DNA from: Trichobilharzia szidati
Lineage: Eukaryota; Platyhelminthes; Trematoda; Strigeidida; Schistosomatidae
DNA: 64,000 bases
Direction of reading: 5' to 3'
NCBI GenBank assembly: GCA_944472155.2
Contig: OX235275.1
Span: 52,779,228 to 52,843,227 of the forward strand
Shown here piece by piece: positions 40,125 to 50,809 of this stretch (positions are counted from its first letter, which is position 1; each line of letters begins with the position of its first letter). The translations under genes were made by a program, and so were the position numbers. The notes below the pieces were generated by a model that saw only the letters and a program-made list of their open reading frames with translations, did no database searches and was not told where the DNA came from.

Positions 40125-40500
40125 GGCATATCTTGCCTTTCCTATTGTGAATTTAATTGAAGAGGGGCAATTATTAAATAGGAATCATTATGACAGACTA
40201 TAAAATGTGTCATTGATAAACCTTTTATAAGCTGGTAATTCGTCGATTATTGATATTAAGATTCCATTTTCCAAACTGACCATAAAGCAGTTTAGTGAAA
40301 GCGGGACAAGAAGTGAGCCCACTGGTAATCCCATCTTTCTGCCCCTAGTTATTGTCGCTGAAGATGAATTGCACATTTAGTGTGCAACTCAATAACAACT
40401 CATTTAGTTATGATGCTCAGATTCATATCATCCATATATTTGTAGAAGATAAACGTTGTTTCTGTAGGCTGCACATTGGCAAATATAGAATCTACGTCTG
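40125..40500 (-). mobile_element. PLE reverse transcriptase fragment, minus
   Basis: The reverse strand encodes KMGLPVGSLLVPLSLNCFMV and SLENGILISIIDELPAYKRF INDTF (two parts), matching the PLE motifs GxxMGSPLxPxxAxxFM and YxDDTF with the first catalytic aspartate replaced (IND). It is distinct from the PLE at 5640. Confidence 0.5.
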
Positions 40501-40504
40501 TTTT

Positions 40505-42224
40505 ATTTATTATTATTCCTTTGGGTTCCGAGTGAAACATAGGGATTCAATAACACATCTACATTTTGTTCTACTCTCCGCTGCCCTCTTCCCATGGCTA
40601 GCAGCATGACTGACCATAATCTCTCACCTCCTCTTCCACCCCGCCCCACACGATCTCCTCCATGTCACCTTCGCACCGACAACACACTCATCGTTTTCCA
40701 TCGGGATTACACTCGAGTGATGACCTGGCTGGCGCGTCATGTCATTCGCCGGCCTCTTCAACGTATGCTCATTCAATCCATCTCCATTTTCTCCTACTTA
40801 TTTGTTGAGCGATCAGATCTCGCCAATTGGTTTGTTCCTAACTACAGTTTCTTGTTGCTAATTCTATCTGGCCGGCGAGTTGGCCATTTGATCTTCAGTA
40901 TGGAGCCAGCCGGCGAAGCGGGCAGCTGATGATAAGGGTCTGCAGTAACTTGTTGAAAATGCTTTTCATGACAGGCGCGCAGTGCAAGTTTCTGACCTAT
41001 ATAGAAGGAATTTACGACTGACTTCACATTTGTGTTGAACAAAATCCGAATCTTGTTGATTATACTGGCTGAGTGCAGAAGATTTCAAAACTGCTTTCAG
41101 GTTGATGAAGGCGTATGTGTCTTAACTTCCCGATTGTGGCTGAGTTTGACATCTTCATCTGTTCCAACCGCCTCTGGTTGAAATGGTGTTTGCTAGACAG
41201 ATAAGTGAAAGCAGGAAGTAATCTCTGTTAAATCTCTCCCGTTGATGGTGGGTGATTGGTGCTGGTCGATGTTGTTTTTGTCGCTGTTGGTTGGTCATCT
41301 TCATCACCTCCGTCTTCTGTGTGTTCACGTGGATTCCTGTCTTCGCTGACAACCAGCGTGTTCAGCCACTTTTTTTTGCTTTTCGCCTGTAAGTCTTCGA
41401 CCTTGTGTGACTTTAGACATATGTTATCCACGCGCGAGTTTTCTAATAGGTGGTTCAACGTCTTCCTGTCTTCTCACTCCTAACGCACAGTTTGACGCAT
41501 AATGCAGTCCATCACAGCTTGGAATATCATCGGTGATAGTATCCAGCCAGCTTTGTCTTACTCCTTTGTTCACTTCGAATGCCTCACTGATTTTTGTGTT
41601 GTGGATCACGTGACACATGGTACTGTCAGCTAGCAAACTGTTGATTGAGGTTGATGAAAGTATGGCACACTGCGCTCTATAGTGTTAAAGCAGCTTCCAA
41701 GCTACTGCTCGGTCAACTCTCTGTGTCGAAGACCTTCTCAAAGAGAAACTGAGATAGATATTTGACTGCCATTCTGTGCTTTGTTCACTGGTGATGCGTG
41801 GAGTTGCAATTTGATCTGCACATGATTTGCCTTTCCTGAATCCAGCTTGTTCTATTGAGGGTGGAGTTGTGCACCAAGTGAATCTTTTATTCTCTTCAGG
41901 ATAACGCGACTTAGTATTTTATTTACCGTGGAAAAGAGCATTATTCCACGTCAGTCAGTTCTTGCAGTGTCCTAACTCGTCCTTATTTGATAGTTTGAAA
42001 AGGTAACCTTTATTCCAATCACTAGGCCCTTTTTCTTCCTTTTGCAATATTGGCGTTAGCGTATCCGCTACGGTCTCTGGGTCAGTTTTCAAAGCTTCAG
42101 GGGGAATCCATCTGGCAGTGCTGCCTTCTCGGAATTCAGTAGATTGATCATATTCAAGATTTCTGCTTTCGTCTAGCAATAACATTTGTGTGCGTTGTAG
42201 AGATATGTACGGCCAGCCACCGAA
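40505..42224 (-). mobile_element. LINE-A fragment, minus, running into the gap
   Basis: From the reversed 3' end (TATTCCTTTGGGTTCCGAGT) it covers the tail, LLYGSETW, YLGS, FADD (as ICLKSHKVED) and RT regions to PPEALKTDPETVADTLTPIL at about 42090, then the assembly gap. Frames are broken many times. Confidence 0.75.
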
Positions 42225-42718
42225 NNNNNNNNNNNNNNNNNNNNNNNNNNNNNNNNNNNNNNNNNNNNNNNNNNNNNNNNNNNNNNNNNNNNNNNNNNNN
42301 NNNNNNNNNNNNNNNNNNNNNNNNNNNNNNNNNNNNNNNNNNNNNNNNNNNNNNNNNNNNNNNNNNNNNNNNNNNNNNNNNNNNNNNNNNNNNNNNNNNN
42401 NNNNNNNNNNNNNNNNNNNNNNNNNNNNNNNNNNNNNNNNNNNNNNNNNNNNNNNNNNNNNNNNNNNNNNNNNNNNNNNNNNNNNNNNNNNNNNNNNNNN
42501 NNNNNNNNNNNNNNNNNNNNNNNNNNNNNNNNNNNNNNNNNNNNNNNNNNNNNNNNNNNNNNNNNNNNNNNNNNNNNNNNNNNNNNNNNNNNNNNNNNNN
42601 NNNNNNNNNNNNNNNNNNNNNNNNNNNNNNNNNNNNNNNNNNNNNNNNNNNNNNNNNNNNNNNNNNNNNNNNNNNNNNNNNNNNNNNNNNNNNNNNNNNN
42701 NNNNNNNNNNNNNNNNNN
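42225..42718. other. Assembly gap (494 N)
   Basis: All bases are N. Any open reading frame drawn across it is meaningless. LINE-A sequence lies on both sides but on opposite strands. Confidence 0.99.
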
Positions 42719-42724
42719 ACATAA

Positions 42725-43020
42725 TTCGTTTTCAACAGCTGAGTGAATGCAGACTTTCATAAAGATCTTCCTTCTGTCACAACCGAAGTCCAGATGTCCA
42801 GCTGGAAACGATAAGCGACAAACAATTCTGACTGACTGTGAACTGACAGCAAAGAGCCAGTTATCCAACAGATATGTAGAAGGAAGTGGGCGTCGATTGA
42901 ACACATACACTGAAGAGACTTTTGAGTGATGTCATACGCCAGGTCCACGAGTAGATCTTGAATGGGAAGCGATGAATTAGGCGTCGGAGGGTGTCATGTG
43001 AGTGATCATATGTAGAGGAA
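42725..43020 (+). mobile_element. LINE-A 3' fragment, plus
   Basis: CTGAGTGAATGCAGACTTTC-like start, then GATATGTAGAAGGAAGTGGG (CRRKW region) and GAATGGGAAGCGATGAATTA with GGGTGTCATGTGAG. It is strongly decayed and lies opposite to the fragment left of the gap. Confidence 0.6.
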
Positions 43021-43021
43021 A

Positions 43022-43615
43022 TAAAGTCTTATAATTTCATCAAGAGCTGACATCAGTTAGAGTACCATTGGAAAGCCATCAGGAAGTACTGGATATCTGT
43101 TTCGTCCTAGCTTGCAACTCTCCTACAGTATAACCCACCACCAGGGTTTGAAATCAGGACCTTCTGGTTACAAGGTGAGCTCGCTGACGATTCAGACACT
43201 GCGGCCCGTTCCAATTGCCACTCTATGAATTCCAACTTCTGCCAATTCACGTACGATATAGCGCAACCACTAGCTAATTTCATCGCTGTCGAGTGTTTGT
43301 CCTCACACCCGACCTGTTGTACCCCACTGGTCATGCTGATAACATTCACCAGTGGTCGCGCTATGTATTGCATTGGTAGAAGTTGGAATTGGATCGGGTC
43401 CCAGTGGTTTAATGGTCTATGAGCTCATATTGCAACCGGAAGGTCCTGAGTTCGAACCCTGACGGTGGGTGCGTACTATTGGCCTTTCGCAAGCTAGGAT
43501 GAAACAACTGATCAGTACACTCTGGTGGCTTTCCATTGGTTCTCTGACCGATGTCTGCTCATCATGATGAAATCCTGTAACTAATCAATTTCCTAGAAAT
43601 CGACACTTGAAAATC
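43022..43615. repeat. SINE2 head-to-head inverted pair
   Basis: 43022-43330 (minus) and 43340-43615 (plus) share outer ends AATTTCATCAAGAGCTGACA / CTGCTCATCATGATGAAATC. B boxes GGTTTGAAATC and GTTCGAACCC are visible. The hammerhead core is destroyed in both, but GATGAAACAACTGATCAGTA keeps the GAAA and helix III trace. Confidence 0.75.
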
Positions 43616-43799
43616 TTGCGAATAATTGTGAAGCCAAATGCAAATTGACGGATTTGAGTGGTGGAGTACAGCAGAGAGGATATGCTGATGAAATACCAAA
43701 GTCTTCCTAGAATGCGAGGTAGGCATAATGACAGTGATAATTTTACGGAATAACAAAGATCGATTTTCTGTCACATCTACCTACTATAAAATTTGTATA

Positions 43800-44590
43800 T
43801 ATATATATATTCGTAATATCCGTAACTGCAACAACAACCAGCAGCAATCACCATCAATGGGAGGGATTTAACCGAGGTTACCTCCTTCACTTATCTGGCC
43901 AGGAAGCATCGTTTCAACTATAGGCAGTCGGACATACGGATGAAGATGTCAAAGCCAGCCACCCAGCCAGAATCGGAAAGGCAAGATACGCCTTCATCAC
44001 TCTGAAACCAGTTTGGAAATCTTCTGCACTCAGCCAGTATAATCAACAAGATTCGGATTCTGTTCAACACAAATGTGAAGTCAGTCATAAGTCAGTTCTT
44101 CTATACGGGTCAGAAACTTGCACTGCGCGCCCGTCACGAAAAGCATTTCCAACAAGTTACTGTAGACCTTTATCAACAGCTGCCATCTTCGCTGGCTCCA
44201 TATTCAAGATCAATTGCCGCGCCCCAGAAATAACTAGCAACAAGAAACTCTGGCGATGAACAAACCGACAGGTGAGAGCCGATCGCTCAACAAATAAATA
44301 GGAGAAAATGGAGATGGATTGATCGGGCATACATTGAGGTGGCCGTCGAATGACATTGCGCGCAATACAGGCCATTGCTCGAGCGGGATCCAAATGGGAA
44401 GCGATGAGTGGGTCGTCGGTGCGAGTGTGACATGGAGGAGATCGTTTGAGTTGGAGGACTAAGAGATGAGAGATTATATAGTCACTTGTGGAGGTAGCCA
44501 GTTGAAGAGGACAGCAGTAAATAGAAAGAAGTGTAGATGTGTTGTTGAAGCCGTATGTTCCATTCGGAACCCAAGGGAATAATATTACTA
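43800..44590 (+). mobile_element. LINE-A 3' fragment, plus
   Basis: CAGCAGCAATCACCATCAAT, GAGGTTACCTCCTTCACTTA (VTSFTYL), ACACAAATGTGAAGTCAGTC and GGAGAAAATGGAGATGGATT follow LINE-A order to GTATGTTCCATTCGGAACCC and ATTACTACTACTG. Frameshifted. Its 3' end adjoins the foldback element. Confidence 0.75.
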
Positions 44591-44595
44591 CTACT

Positions 44596-45183
44596 GTAAC
44601 AACAGAAGACAAGGGCCAGGCAACAGATCGTTTATTAAGGAAATCAAAGCATATTTATATATTTTCATGTACATTATTATAGATTATTTAAGCAAACAAA
44701 CACAGTCTTCTGATTGGTTGTTTCTCACTTAAAGTTATTCTTTCATCTATTTGTGACTGTTTCTTGAATGTCAGATCATCTATATGTTAACTGTATCCGC
44801 CTACGCAAAGTCTGCTGTGGTCGGTTTTGAATCAGTCTTTGTTCATATTTTCTCACGACAAATCTTGAGAACGTAAATATTGACGTAAATTACTGTCTAC
44901 CAATTTGGCTAGTAGACAGTAATTTACGTCAATGTTTACGTTCTCAAGATTTGTCGTGAGAAAATATGAACAAAGGCTTTGCGTAGGCGGATACAATTAG
45001 CATATGGATGATCTGACACAGCCACAAAGAGATGCAAGGTTAACTTTCTGTGAGAAACAACCAATCAAAAGACTGTATTTTCTACTAACAATAATTTACA
45101 ATAATGTACATTAAAATCTATAAATATGTGTTGATTTTCCTTAATAAACGATCTGTTGCCTGACTCTTGTCTTCTGTCGTTAC
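44596..45183. repeat. Foldback element FB, complete palindromic copy
   Basis: The ends are inverted: TGTAACAACAGAAGACAAGG and, reversed, TGTAACGACAGAAGACAAG. The arms (about 44597-44905 and 44918-45180) pair along nearly their whole length around ACCAATTTGGC. Small indels separate the arms. It has no coding capacity. TACTACT-like sequence lies on both sides. A single-arm relative is at 8733-9395. Confidence 0.75.
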
Positions 45184-45269
45184 ACTATTACTACTACTAC
45201 TAGTAATAATAATATTCTTAACCATATTATTCTCCATATTGTTTTAACGTTCAAATTGATATTCTATAG

Positions 45270-45354
45270 ATGCTATTGATGATCTACCGGACGAGGTGTT
45301 TGAACTTACAGAAGAAGATATTCGTAAATTATTACGTTCATATCACAATGAATG
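45270..45354 (+). CDS. ASPSCR1: Host gene exon E, TUG pre-UBX motif
   Basis: Acceptor TTCTATAG, donor GTAAGT. It encodes AIDDLPDEVFELTEEDIRKL then LRSYHNE and leaves TG, completed to W by exon F. LPDEVFELTEED is a near match to the LPDEFFELTVDD motif that precedes the UBX domain in animal TUG/ASPSCR1 proteins, and this identifies the gene. TUG tethers membrane cargo vesicles and binds p97/VCP through its UBX domain in mammals. A role in a fluke is inferred from family only. Confidence 0.85.
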
Positions 45355-45359
45355 GTAAG

Positions 45360-45690
45360 TTGATTAAAGTTATTTACTAAAAAGTAAAAACAAACGAATA
45401 TCGATTTCATACATTTGGTTCCCTTGATAAATTTCGATAGAGAAAGAAAGACCAGATTTGCAGTATAAAATGATATCATCATTCTATTTCACAGGTTCCC
45501 CTCATTAGCTGCACACCACTACCTGAAATTACAATGGTTATAAATAGTAATAACATTTCATACTTCATTGTTTGAAAGGTAATAGAGAAAACATTATAAG
45601 ATGAACGCATCCGGAATATTATAAGGATTAAAATTTTTTATAGTTTAAGTTACCATCAATTTATATACTATCAAACTATGAAAAAGAAAA
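45360..45690. other. Start of intron E-F, nothing recognised
   Basis: AT-rich, with a G run at about 45696-45706 on its right edge. Confidence 0.4.
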
Positions 45691-45694
45691 AAAA

Positions 45695-46335
45695 GGGGGG
45701 GGGGGTTGAGAGAAGACAGAAAACAGAAAAATCTAATAAACAGTGTCAACATGACTCAACTCAACAAGGTCAAGGTTCATCAATTTGAAAACTTGCTTAG
45801 TGAGGTCAACTCACTGCCAGTCATTGAGAAGGACGATTTTGAGCCAGCCATATCACCGATTGTCTCCGACTGTCACTGGTGTTTATCGTCCCGAAGATCC
45901 TAACCAGGAAGTTTACATCTTCCTACGTGGCTGAATGGCTTAAACTAACTGTTGTGTATTTCATTGACTGGTGAAGCCATGTTCTGGTTCGACCACCACT
46001 GGCTAGCTCATTTCCAACCTGACCCTATGTCAGCTAACATTGCCCGTCGAGCAAGCCAGTGGCTAATGATGCATGCGTAACACATGTCCTAACCATCTCT
46101 CTTAATCGGCGTAACTTCACAACCTCGTCGATTGATTTCCCCTCCAACTCACCTAGCACTCGACCGATGCCTAACCTCAATATTACTCATCCCACCAATG
46201 CCATGAAACATGCGAGATGTAGAACTCAAACACTTATGGTGAAAGGCACCTAGCCAGCCTTTTCATATTTCCTGCTTGTAATGGCCATGTCTCGCGGTCA
46301 GCCATAAAGCAGGACGGAGCGGACTGCTGGCCTTT
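45695..46335 (-). mobile_element. LINE-B-related 3' fragment, diverged
   Basis: Same order as 7900-8500: GTCATTGAGAAGGACGATTT, CCAGGAAGTTTACATCTTCC, GATGCATGCGTAACACATGT and CCATAAAGCAGGACGGAGCG. It belongs to the older LINE-B subfamily, 5'-truncated. Confidence 0.65.
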
Positions 46336-46836
46336 AATTACTTTCTATCAAAATCAGGCTTATTTACTATGCTTTAGATTTAATTCACATTTGAATAAAG
46401 CAAGAACGAAAGTGGTTTGTGCAGAATAATATGGTACCATCATTTATTTCGTAGGCTTCTCACCAGCTGCTTACAGCCTAAATAAATTGTGAGGTTTGCG
46501 TACAGAAAAGTTTTAACATACTTGCAAAATTTTACATGTTGCCAGTTGACAAAAAGTTCCACAGTAAGTGAACAGTGCTCAGAAAATTGCACTTATATAG
46601 TTTTTACACATGCAGTTCAAGTTTAAACAAAATAGATGTATGCATACAATGGTAAAGGAGTTACGCAATAAAGACGAGAGGTGAGTAAGATGATGAGTAA
46701 CTAATAAATTTGGTAACGATGTACTGAGTTCAAATCACGTCATAGAAACAAGAGACAAGCAAAATTACAGAATATAAAAGGGGGTGAGGTTAAAGACAAA
46801 GATTACGTAATCAGATGAGAGAATAAAGACATTCAG

Positions 46837-47280
46837 TTACCAGGGCAAAGAGAGATTAATAACTGCTTCTTTCTGAACACATAAATCTGGTTTCAAGCGT
46901 TTGATAGAGATTGCTTCGGCAAACTTGAGGAGAATGGAACTCCTTTGTCTATTGATAATTTTAAAGGATTTCTCGATTTCTACCTCATGACCCGTGTCGA
47001 GAAGATGTCTAGTGATAGCGCTGCTATAAGAGTTTGTTCCCTTGAGACGTAGGCTTCTTGGCACATGTTCAGAAAATCGGAGGTGTGCCCTTCTTTCTGT
47101 TCTCCCAATGTAACTGCTCCCGCAGATACACGTAAATTTGTATACACAGTTGGAGTTAACATGAGAAGGGTATCTATCGACTTTTGACTGCACCAAAGAG
47201 CATGTTGTTCGATGGATGGGAACCAACTTAGCTGCAGGATAGGCTCTGGCTAGTAATGTTGTCAGTCTTCTGTTGACCAT
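46837..47280 (-). CDS. PLE GIY-YIG endonuclease, left arm, open
   Basis: 147 codons without interruption. It holds HRTTCSLVQSKVDRYP, then CVYKFTCICGSSYIGRTERR (CxC then the YIG core, about residues 45-62), HLRFSEHVPRSLRLKG with the conserved EH, SSAITRHLLDTGHEVEIEKS and LKPDLCVQKE near the end. All hallmark GIY-YIG residues I can check are kept. The reverse transcriptase is missing, so the copy could not move itself. The Met lies in the palindrome spacer, so the true start is unknown. Confidence 0.8.
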   Translation of the reverse strand: MVNRRLTTLLARAYPAAKLVPIHRTTCSLVQSKVDRYPSHVNSNCVYKFTCICGSSYIGRTERRAHLRFSEHVPRSLRLKGTNSYSSAITRHLLDTGHEVEIEKSFKIINRQRSSILLKFAEAISIKRLKPDLCVQKEAVINLSLPW

Positions 47281-47325
47281 TTCTGACTGAGAACATCACT
47301 AGCCAGAGCCTATCCTGCAGCTAAG

Positions 47326-47715
47326 TTGGTTCTCATCCATCGAACAACATGCTCTTTGGTGCAGTCAAAAGTCGATAGATACCCTTCTCATGTTAACTCC
47401 AACTGTGTATACAAATTTACGTGTATCTGCGGGAGCAGTTACATTGGGAGAACAGAAAGAAGGGCACACCTCCGATTTTCTGAACATGTGCCAAGAAGCC
47501 TACGTCTCAAGGGAACAAACTCTTATAGCAGCGCTATCACTAGACATCTTCTCGACACGGGTCATGAGGTAGAAATCGAGAAATCCTTTAAAATTATCAA
47601 TAGACAAAGGAGTTCCATTCTCCTCAAGTTTGCCGAAGCAATCTCTATCAAACGCTTGAAACCAGATTTATGTGTTCAGAAAGAAGCAGTTATTAATCTC
47701 TCTTTGCCCTGGTAA
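47326..47715 (+). CDS. PLE GIY-YIG endonuclease, right arm, open
   Basis: 129 codons, identical to the left-arm protein over its length except that the first residues differ (VPIHRTT on the left, VLIHRTT here). The YIG, RFSEH and TGHEVE motifs are intact. Two equal open copies in inverted orientation imply a young event or conversion between arms. The upstream reading frame continues a little before the Met to LAAKL-like residues, as in the left arm. Confidence 0.8.
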   Translation: MVLIHRTTCSLVQSKVDRYPSHVNSNCVYKFTCICGSSYIGRTERRAHLRFSEHVPRSLRLKGTNSYSSAITRHLLDTGHEVEIEKSFKIINRQRSSILLKFAEAISIKRLKPDLCVQKEAVINLSLPW

Positions 47716-48234
47716 CTGAATGTCTTTATTCTCTCATCTGATTACGTAATCTTTGTCTTTAACCTCACCCCCTTTTATATTCTGTAATTTTGCTTGTCTC
47801 TTGTTTCTATGATTTGAGTTGAACTCAGTACATTGTTACCTAATTTATTAGTCACTCTGTATCTAACTCATATTTCGTCTTTATTGCGTAACTCCTTTAC
47901 CATTGTATGCATACATCTATTTTGTTTAAACTTGAACTGCATGTGTAAAAACTATATAAGTGCAATTTTCTGAGCACTGTTCACTTACTGTGGAACTTTT
48001 TGTCAACTGGCAACATGTAAAATTTTGCAAGTATGTTAAAACTTTTCTGTACGCAAACCTCACAATTTATTTAGGCTGTAAGCAGCTGGTGAGAAGCCTA
48101 CGAAATAAATGATGGTACCATATTATTCTGCACAAACCACTTTCGTTCTTGCTTTATTCAAATTCATCAAGGGGAATAAATGCATGAAGTTTCTCAATAA
48201 TTCACACTTATTGTATAATGTTTTGTTTTAAAAG

Positions 48235-48377
48235 GATGAAATCTGAACCACTTCAGACTGCTGCTATGCGTGCTGAAGCTCGTCGTAAATACTATTCAAA
48301 GTATCCCAGAGCTATTATACAATTTCATTGGGTTGACAACGTTGTTATTCAAGCTTGCTTTACTCCAAGTGATAAAG
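48235..48377 (+). CDS. ASPSCR1: Host gene exon F, start of UBX domain
   Basis: Acceptor TTTAAAAG, donor GTTAGT. It encodes MKSEPLQTAAMRAEARRKYY then SKYPRAIIQFHWVDNVVIQA and CFTPSDK, leaving G. The YPxAxIxFxxxDxxxxQxxFxPS pattern is the first strands of a UBX domain as in TUG. In mammals this domain binds the p97/VCP N domain; the FPR loop usual in UBX proteins would fall in the next exons. Acceptor purines are slightly unusual. Confidence 0.85.
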
Positions 48378-48411
48378 GTTAGTGAATATCGTTCTTATTA
48401 CAATTACTATT

Positions 48412-48950
48412 TATAGGATTTCATCATCAGCTGAAATCGGTTAGAGAACCATTGGAAAACCATCTGGGAGTATTGAACATGTGTTACATCCTAATTTAGG
48501 ACTCTTTAGCAGTAAACACCCCCCACTGCGGGGTTCGAACTCAGAAGCTTCTGGTTACAAGGCGAGCCCGTAGTTCATTTAGCCACTGGGAACCGATCAA
48601 ATGGTCAGTCCATAAATTCCAACTTCTGCCATTTCATGATATAGCACTATCACCAGTCAGTGTTATCACTGGCGAGTATTTGTCCCGGTGGTTACAACTT
48701 CCCACTAGAACCCCAGGTAACTACCTACCTGAATAGGGCCAGTCGCTAGTGAGCATAAGATTAGATAGGGTCCCAGTGGCTCAATGGTCTATAAATTTGC
48801 TTTGTACGCGGAAGGTCCTGAGTTTTACCAGCTGTGGTGGGTGTGTACCATTGAAGAGTCTCAAACTGGGAAGAAACAACTGTTCAGTAGTGCTCTCAGA
48901 TTTTCAGTGATCTCTCTAACTGATGTTTGCTTTCGACAGAATATACTTTG
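48412..48950. repeat. SINE2 head-to-head inverted pair
   Basis: 48412-48745 (minus; GGGGTTCGAACTC B box region) and 48755-48950 (plus; CCCAGTGGCTCAATGGTCTA). Hammerhead parts are degraded: TTAGGACTCTTTAGCAGTAA reversed and CATTGAAGAGTCTCAAACTG. Confidence 0.7.
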
Positions 48951-49077
48951 TAATTATCATTATTACTTAATATAAATTACTTTGATGCTTTCATTTTATC
49001 ATATAATAAACTGTCTACATACTATCATTCAGAACGGATACAATTAAGCTTCACAGAAGCAGTTAAATTGATAAATT

Positions 49078-49450
49078 CAAGTGTTGGTTTGTAGGGATTT
49101 TATTGATTGGTTACAGGATTTCATCATGAGCTGACATTGGTTAGAGAACCATTGGAAAACCTGGGAGTACTGGACAGCTGTTTCGTCCTAGTTTGAGACA
49201 TTGGCTAGCGGTCGCGCTATGTCGTGAATTGGCAGAAGTTAGAATTCATGGCTGGCCATTGGATCGGGTCCCAGTATCTTAATGGTCTACGAGCTCGCCT
49301 TGTAACCAGAAGGTCCTGGGTTCGAATCCCGGTGGATGCGTACTGATAAAGAGTCCCAAACTAGGTTGACGAAACAGCTCCGCAGTACTCCCAACTAGTT
49401 TTCCAATGGTTCTTTAACCAGTGTCAGCTCATGATGAAATCCTGTAACAA
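49078..49450. repeat. SINE2 inverted pair, short
   Basis: 49078-49200 (minus, 3' part only) is followed by 49201-49450 (plus, near full: CCCAGTATCTTAATGGTCTA, GGTTCGAATCCCGG, CTGATAAAGAGTCCC, GACGAAACAGCT). Outer ends GGTTACAGGATTTCATCATG / CATGATGAAATCCTGTAACA are inverted repeats. Confidence 0.75.
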
Positions 49451-49454
49451 ATTG

Positions 49455-49785
49455 ATAAATATACGTATTGTTTTTGACAATGAACATTGTCCATCAATAC
49501 TATGAAGTATCAGGGATTGGGGTTGAAGGTCATACATCTATCAACTATATACATCTGAAGGTTGAAATTTAATTTGACAACATGAAATTGTTCTCTTATA
49601 CTCAATTATTACATTATGCACTCATCGATTGTGTGCAGACTGTTACACTTGTAGTGTCAGAGGGTTGTGTGCTTACTGTCTGCCTTGAGTAGTACTCAAC
49701 AAATGGGGAGCTCCTTTCGAATTGAAAGTCAAGTTTAAAAGACGAAATAGAAAACTACATCTCTTTTGAAGTGTGTTAGCTGACC
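49455..49785. other. Intron F-G sequence, nothing recognised
   Basis: AT-rich, no coding remnant. Confidence 0.35.
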
Positions 49786-49789
49786 TCAG

Positions 49790-49985
49790 GGATTTGATTG
49801 ATTTTGAGGTACATCATAGTGGTGACATCACTCAGAAAACCTTTGAAAGCCAGGATGTATTGGACTGATGTTTTTCCTAGTTTGGGACTCTTCGTTTATC
49901 AGTGTGAACCTGTAACCTCGTCTAAGGAGGATTGGAACGAGGATCTGCAGGTTATGAGGCAAGCCCTTCTAGTTTGACCGAATTC
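49790..49985 (-). repeat. SINE2-related repeat
   Basis: GACATCACTCAGAAAACCTT, TTTTTCCTAGTTTGGGACTC and a GGTTCCAATCC-like segment reversed follow the SINE2 order but with many changes; closer to the repeat at 15340. Confidence 0.4.
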
Positions 49986-50032
49986 TGTTAAAAGTAGTTT
50001 AATTTTATCTTTAACTTCAACAGGATCTAAAA

Positions 50033-50105
50033 TAAGGCCAATTTAAACTTTAGGCACCAATGAAGTGTGACGCACCAATGACCTTGAAGCTCTCACTGAG
50101 CAAGT
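50033..50105 (+). repeat. Merlin terminal fragment
   Basis: AAGGCCAATTTAAACTTTAG then GCACCAATGAAGTGTGACGC and ACCAATGACCTTGAAGC match the Merlin left ends at 14637 and 12895. Confidence 0.5.
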
Positions 50106-50109
50106 TAGT

Positions 50110-50745
50110 GAAACCTGGCAAATAATGTCGTCATCGTCAATAAAATATGCTCATCTAAGTGTTATGTTATTAAATGGGATATCTTGCAAGTTTCATCACC
50201 CTGTGTGGTTGGTTAAGTAAAGGACAAACAAAATCCATTCATAGCACTATTCTATCTCATGTTGTTGATACAGAACACAAGATTGAAGGAAACAATGAGG
50301 CTTTCAAAGTTATCTACCGCATACCAACTAATCCTCTGAGGCTGTGGGATCCACACTAAGAAACCTAACTTATCTATCCGAAAGAAGTTGGTTGGTTCAG
50401 ACACTGTCCTCACCTTGTTCATCAATCAAGGTTTTAATGATCCTCAATTAGTTGTGGAAATTTCCTTAATTTTATTTGATATTCTATTTGCTATTATATT
50501 TCTACGCTTATTATAACTTAGGCGTCCTTCTAGAACTGTAATTCCAGTGATATTACTTAAATCGATAGTATTTAAAAAATCTACACATTGTTTATGACGA
50601 CTATTCTAGAATATTCTATGTATATAAACATATATATGTAATTGTAGAGCCAGAAGAGAAATTATCGAAAAGAATATTCTTTGCTCAATTTCTTTGCCTT
50701 TTTCTAAATGTTTCAATGAATATTTTCGTCATATTTACAGTTCCC
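50110..50745 (+). mobile_element. PLE GIY-YIG C-terminal and 3' region
   Basis: 50174-50359 encodes LSKGQTKSIHSTILSHVVDT then EHKIEGNNEAFKVIYRIPTN, the end of a GIY-YIG domain. A 3' untranslated region with (TA)-rich sequence and a type c hammerhead-like end follows, as at 4700-4940. Confidence 0.7.
50645..50698 (+). ncRNA. PLE type c hammerhead-like motif
   Basis: GAGC, eroded core CAGAAGA, GAAA (50667-50670) and a 14-nt palindromic helix III AAAGAATATTCTTT, then GCTC pairing with GAGC. Helix III is better than in the 4879 copy, the core worse. Confidence 0.45.
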
Positions 50746-50809
50746 CTATATAATTAACTAGTGTGTTTTTCATCATAATTTTGTGTTTTTGTCTTTATTT
50801 TACTCACAG

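Larger units (their letters stand above)
46389..48163. mobile_element. PLE palindrome with 872-bp arms
   Basis: 46389-47260 and 47292-48163 are inverted repeats of equal length around a 31-bp spacer. I saw only a few differences (near 46690 and 47840). Each arm is a 5'-truncated PLE with an intact GIY-YIG reading frame and a 3' region. The whole structure ends only 71 bp before host exon F. Confidence 0.85.

Noticed and set aside
41955..42910. Several long open frames across 41955-42910
   Set aside because: They run through the N gap; the residues are unknown and carry no information.
46389..48163. The two GIY-YIG frames as host genes
   Set aside because: Both lie in a PLE palindrome, match other PLE pieces in the window and lack a reverse transcriptase or introns.
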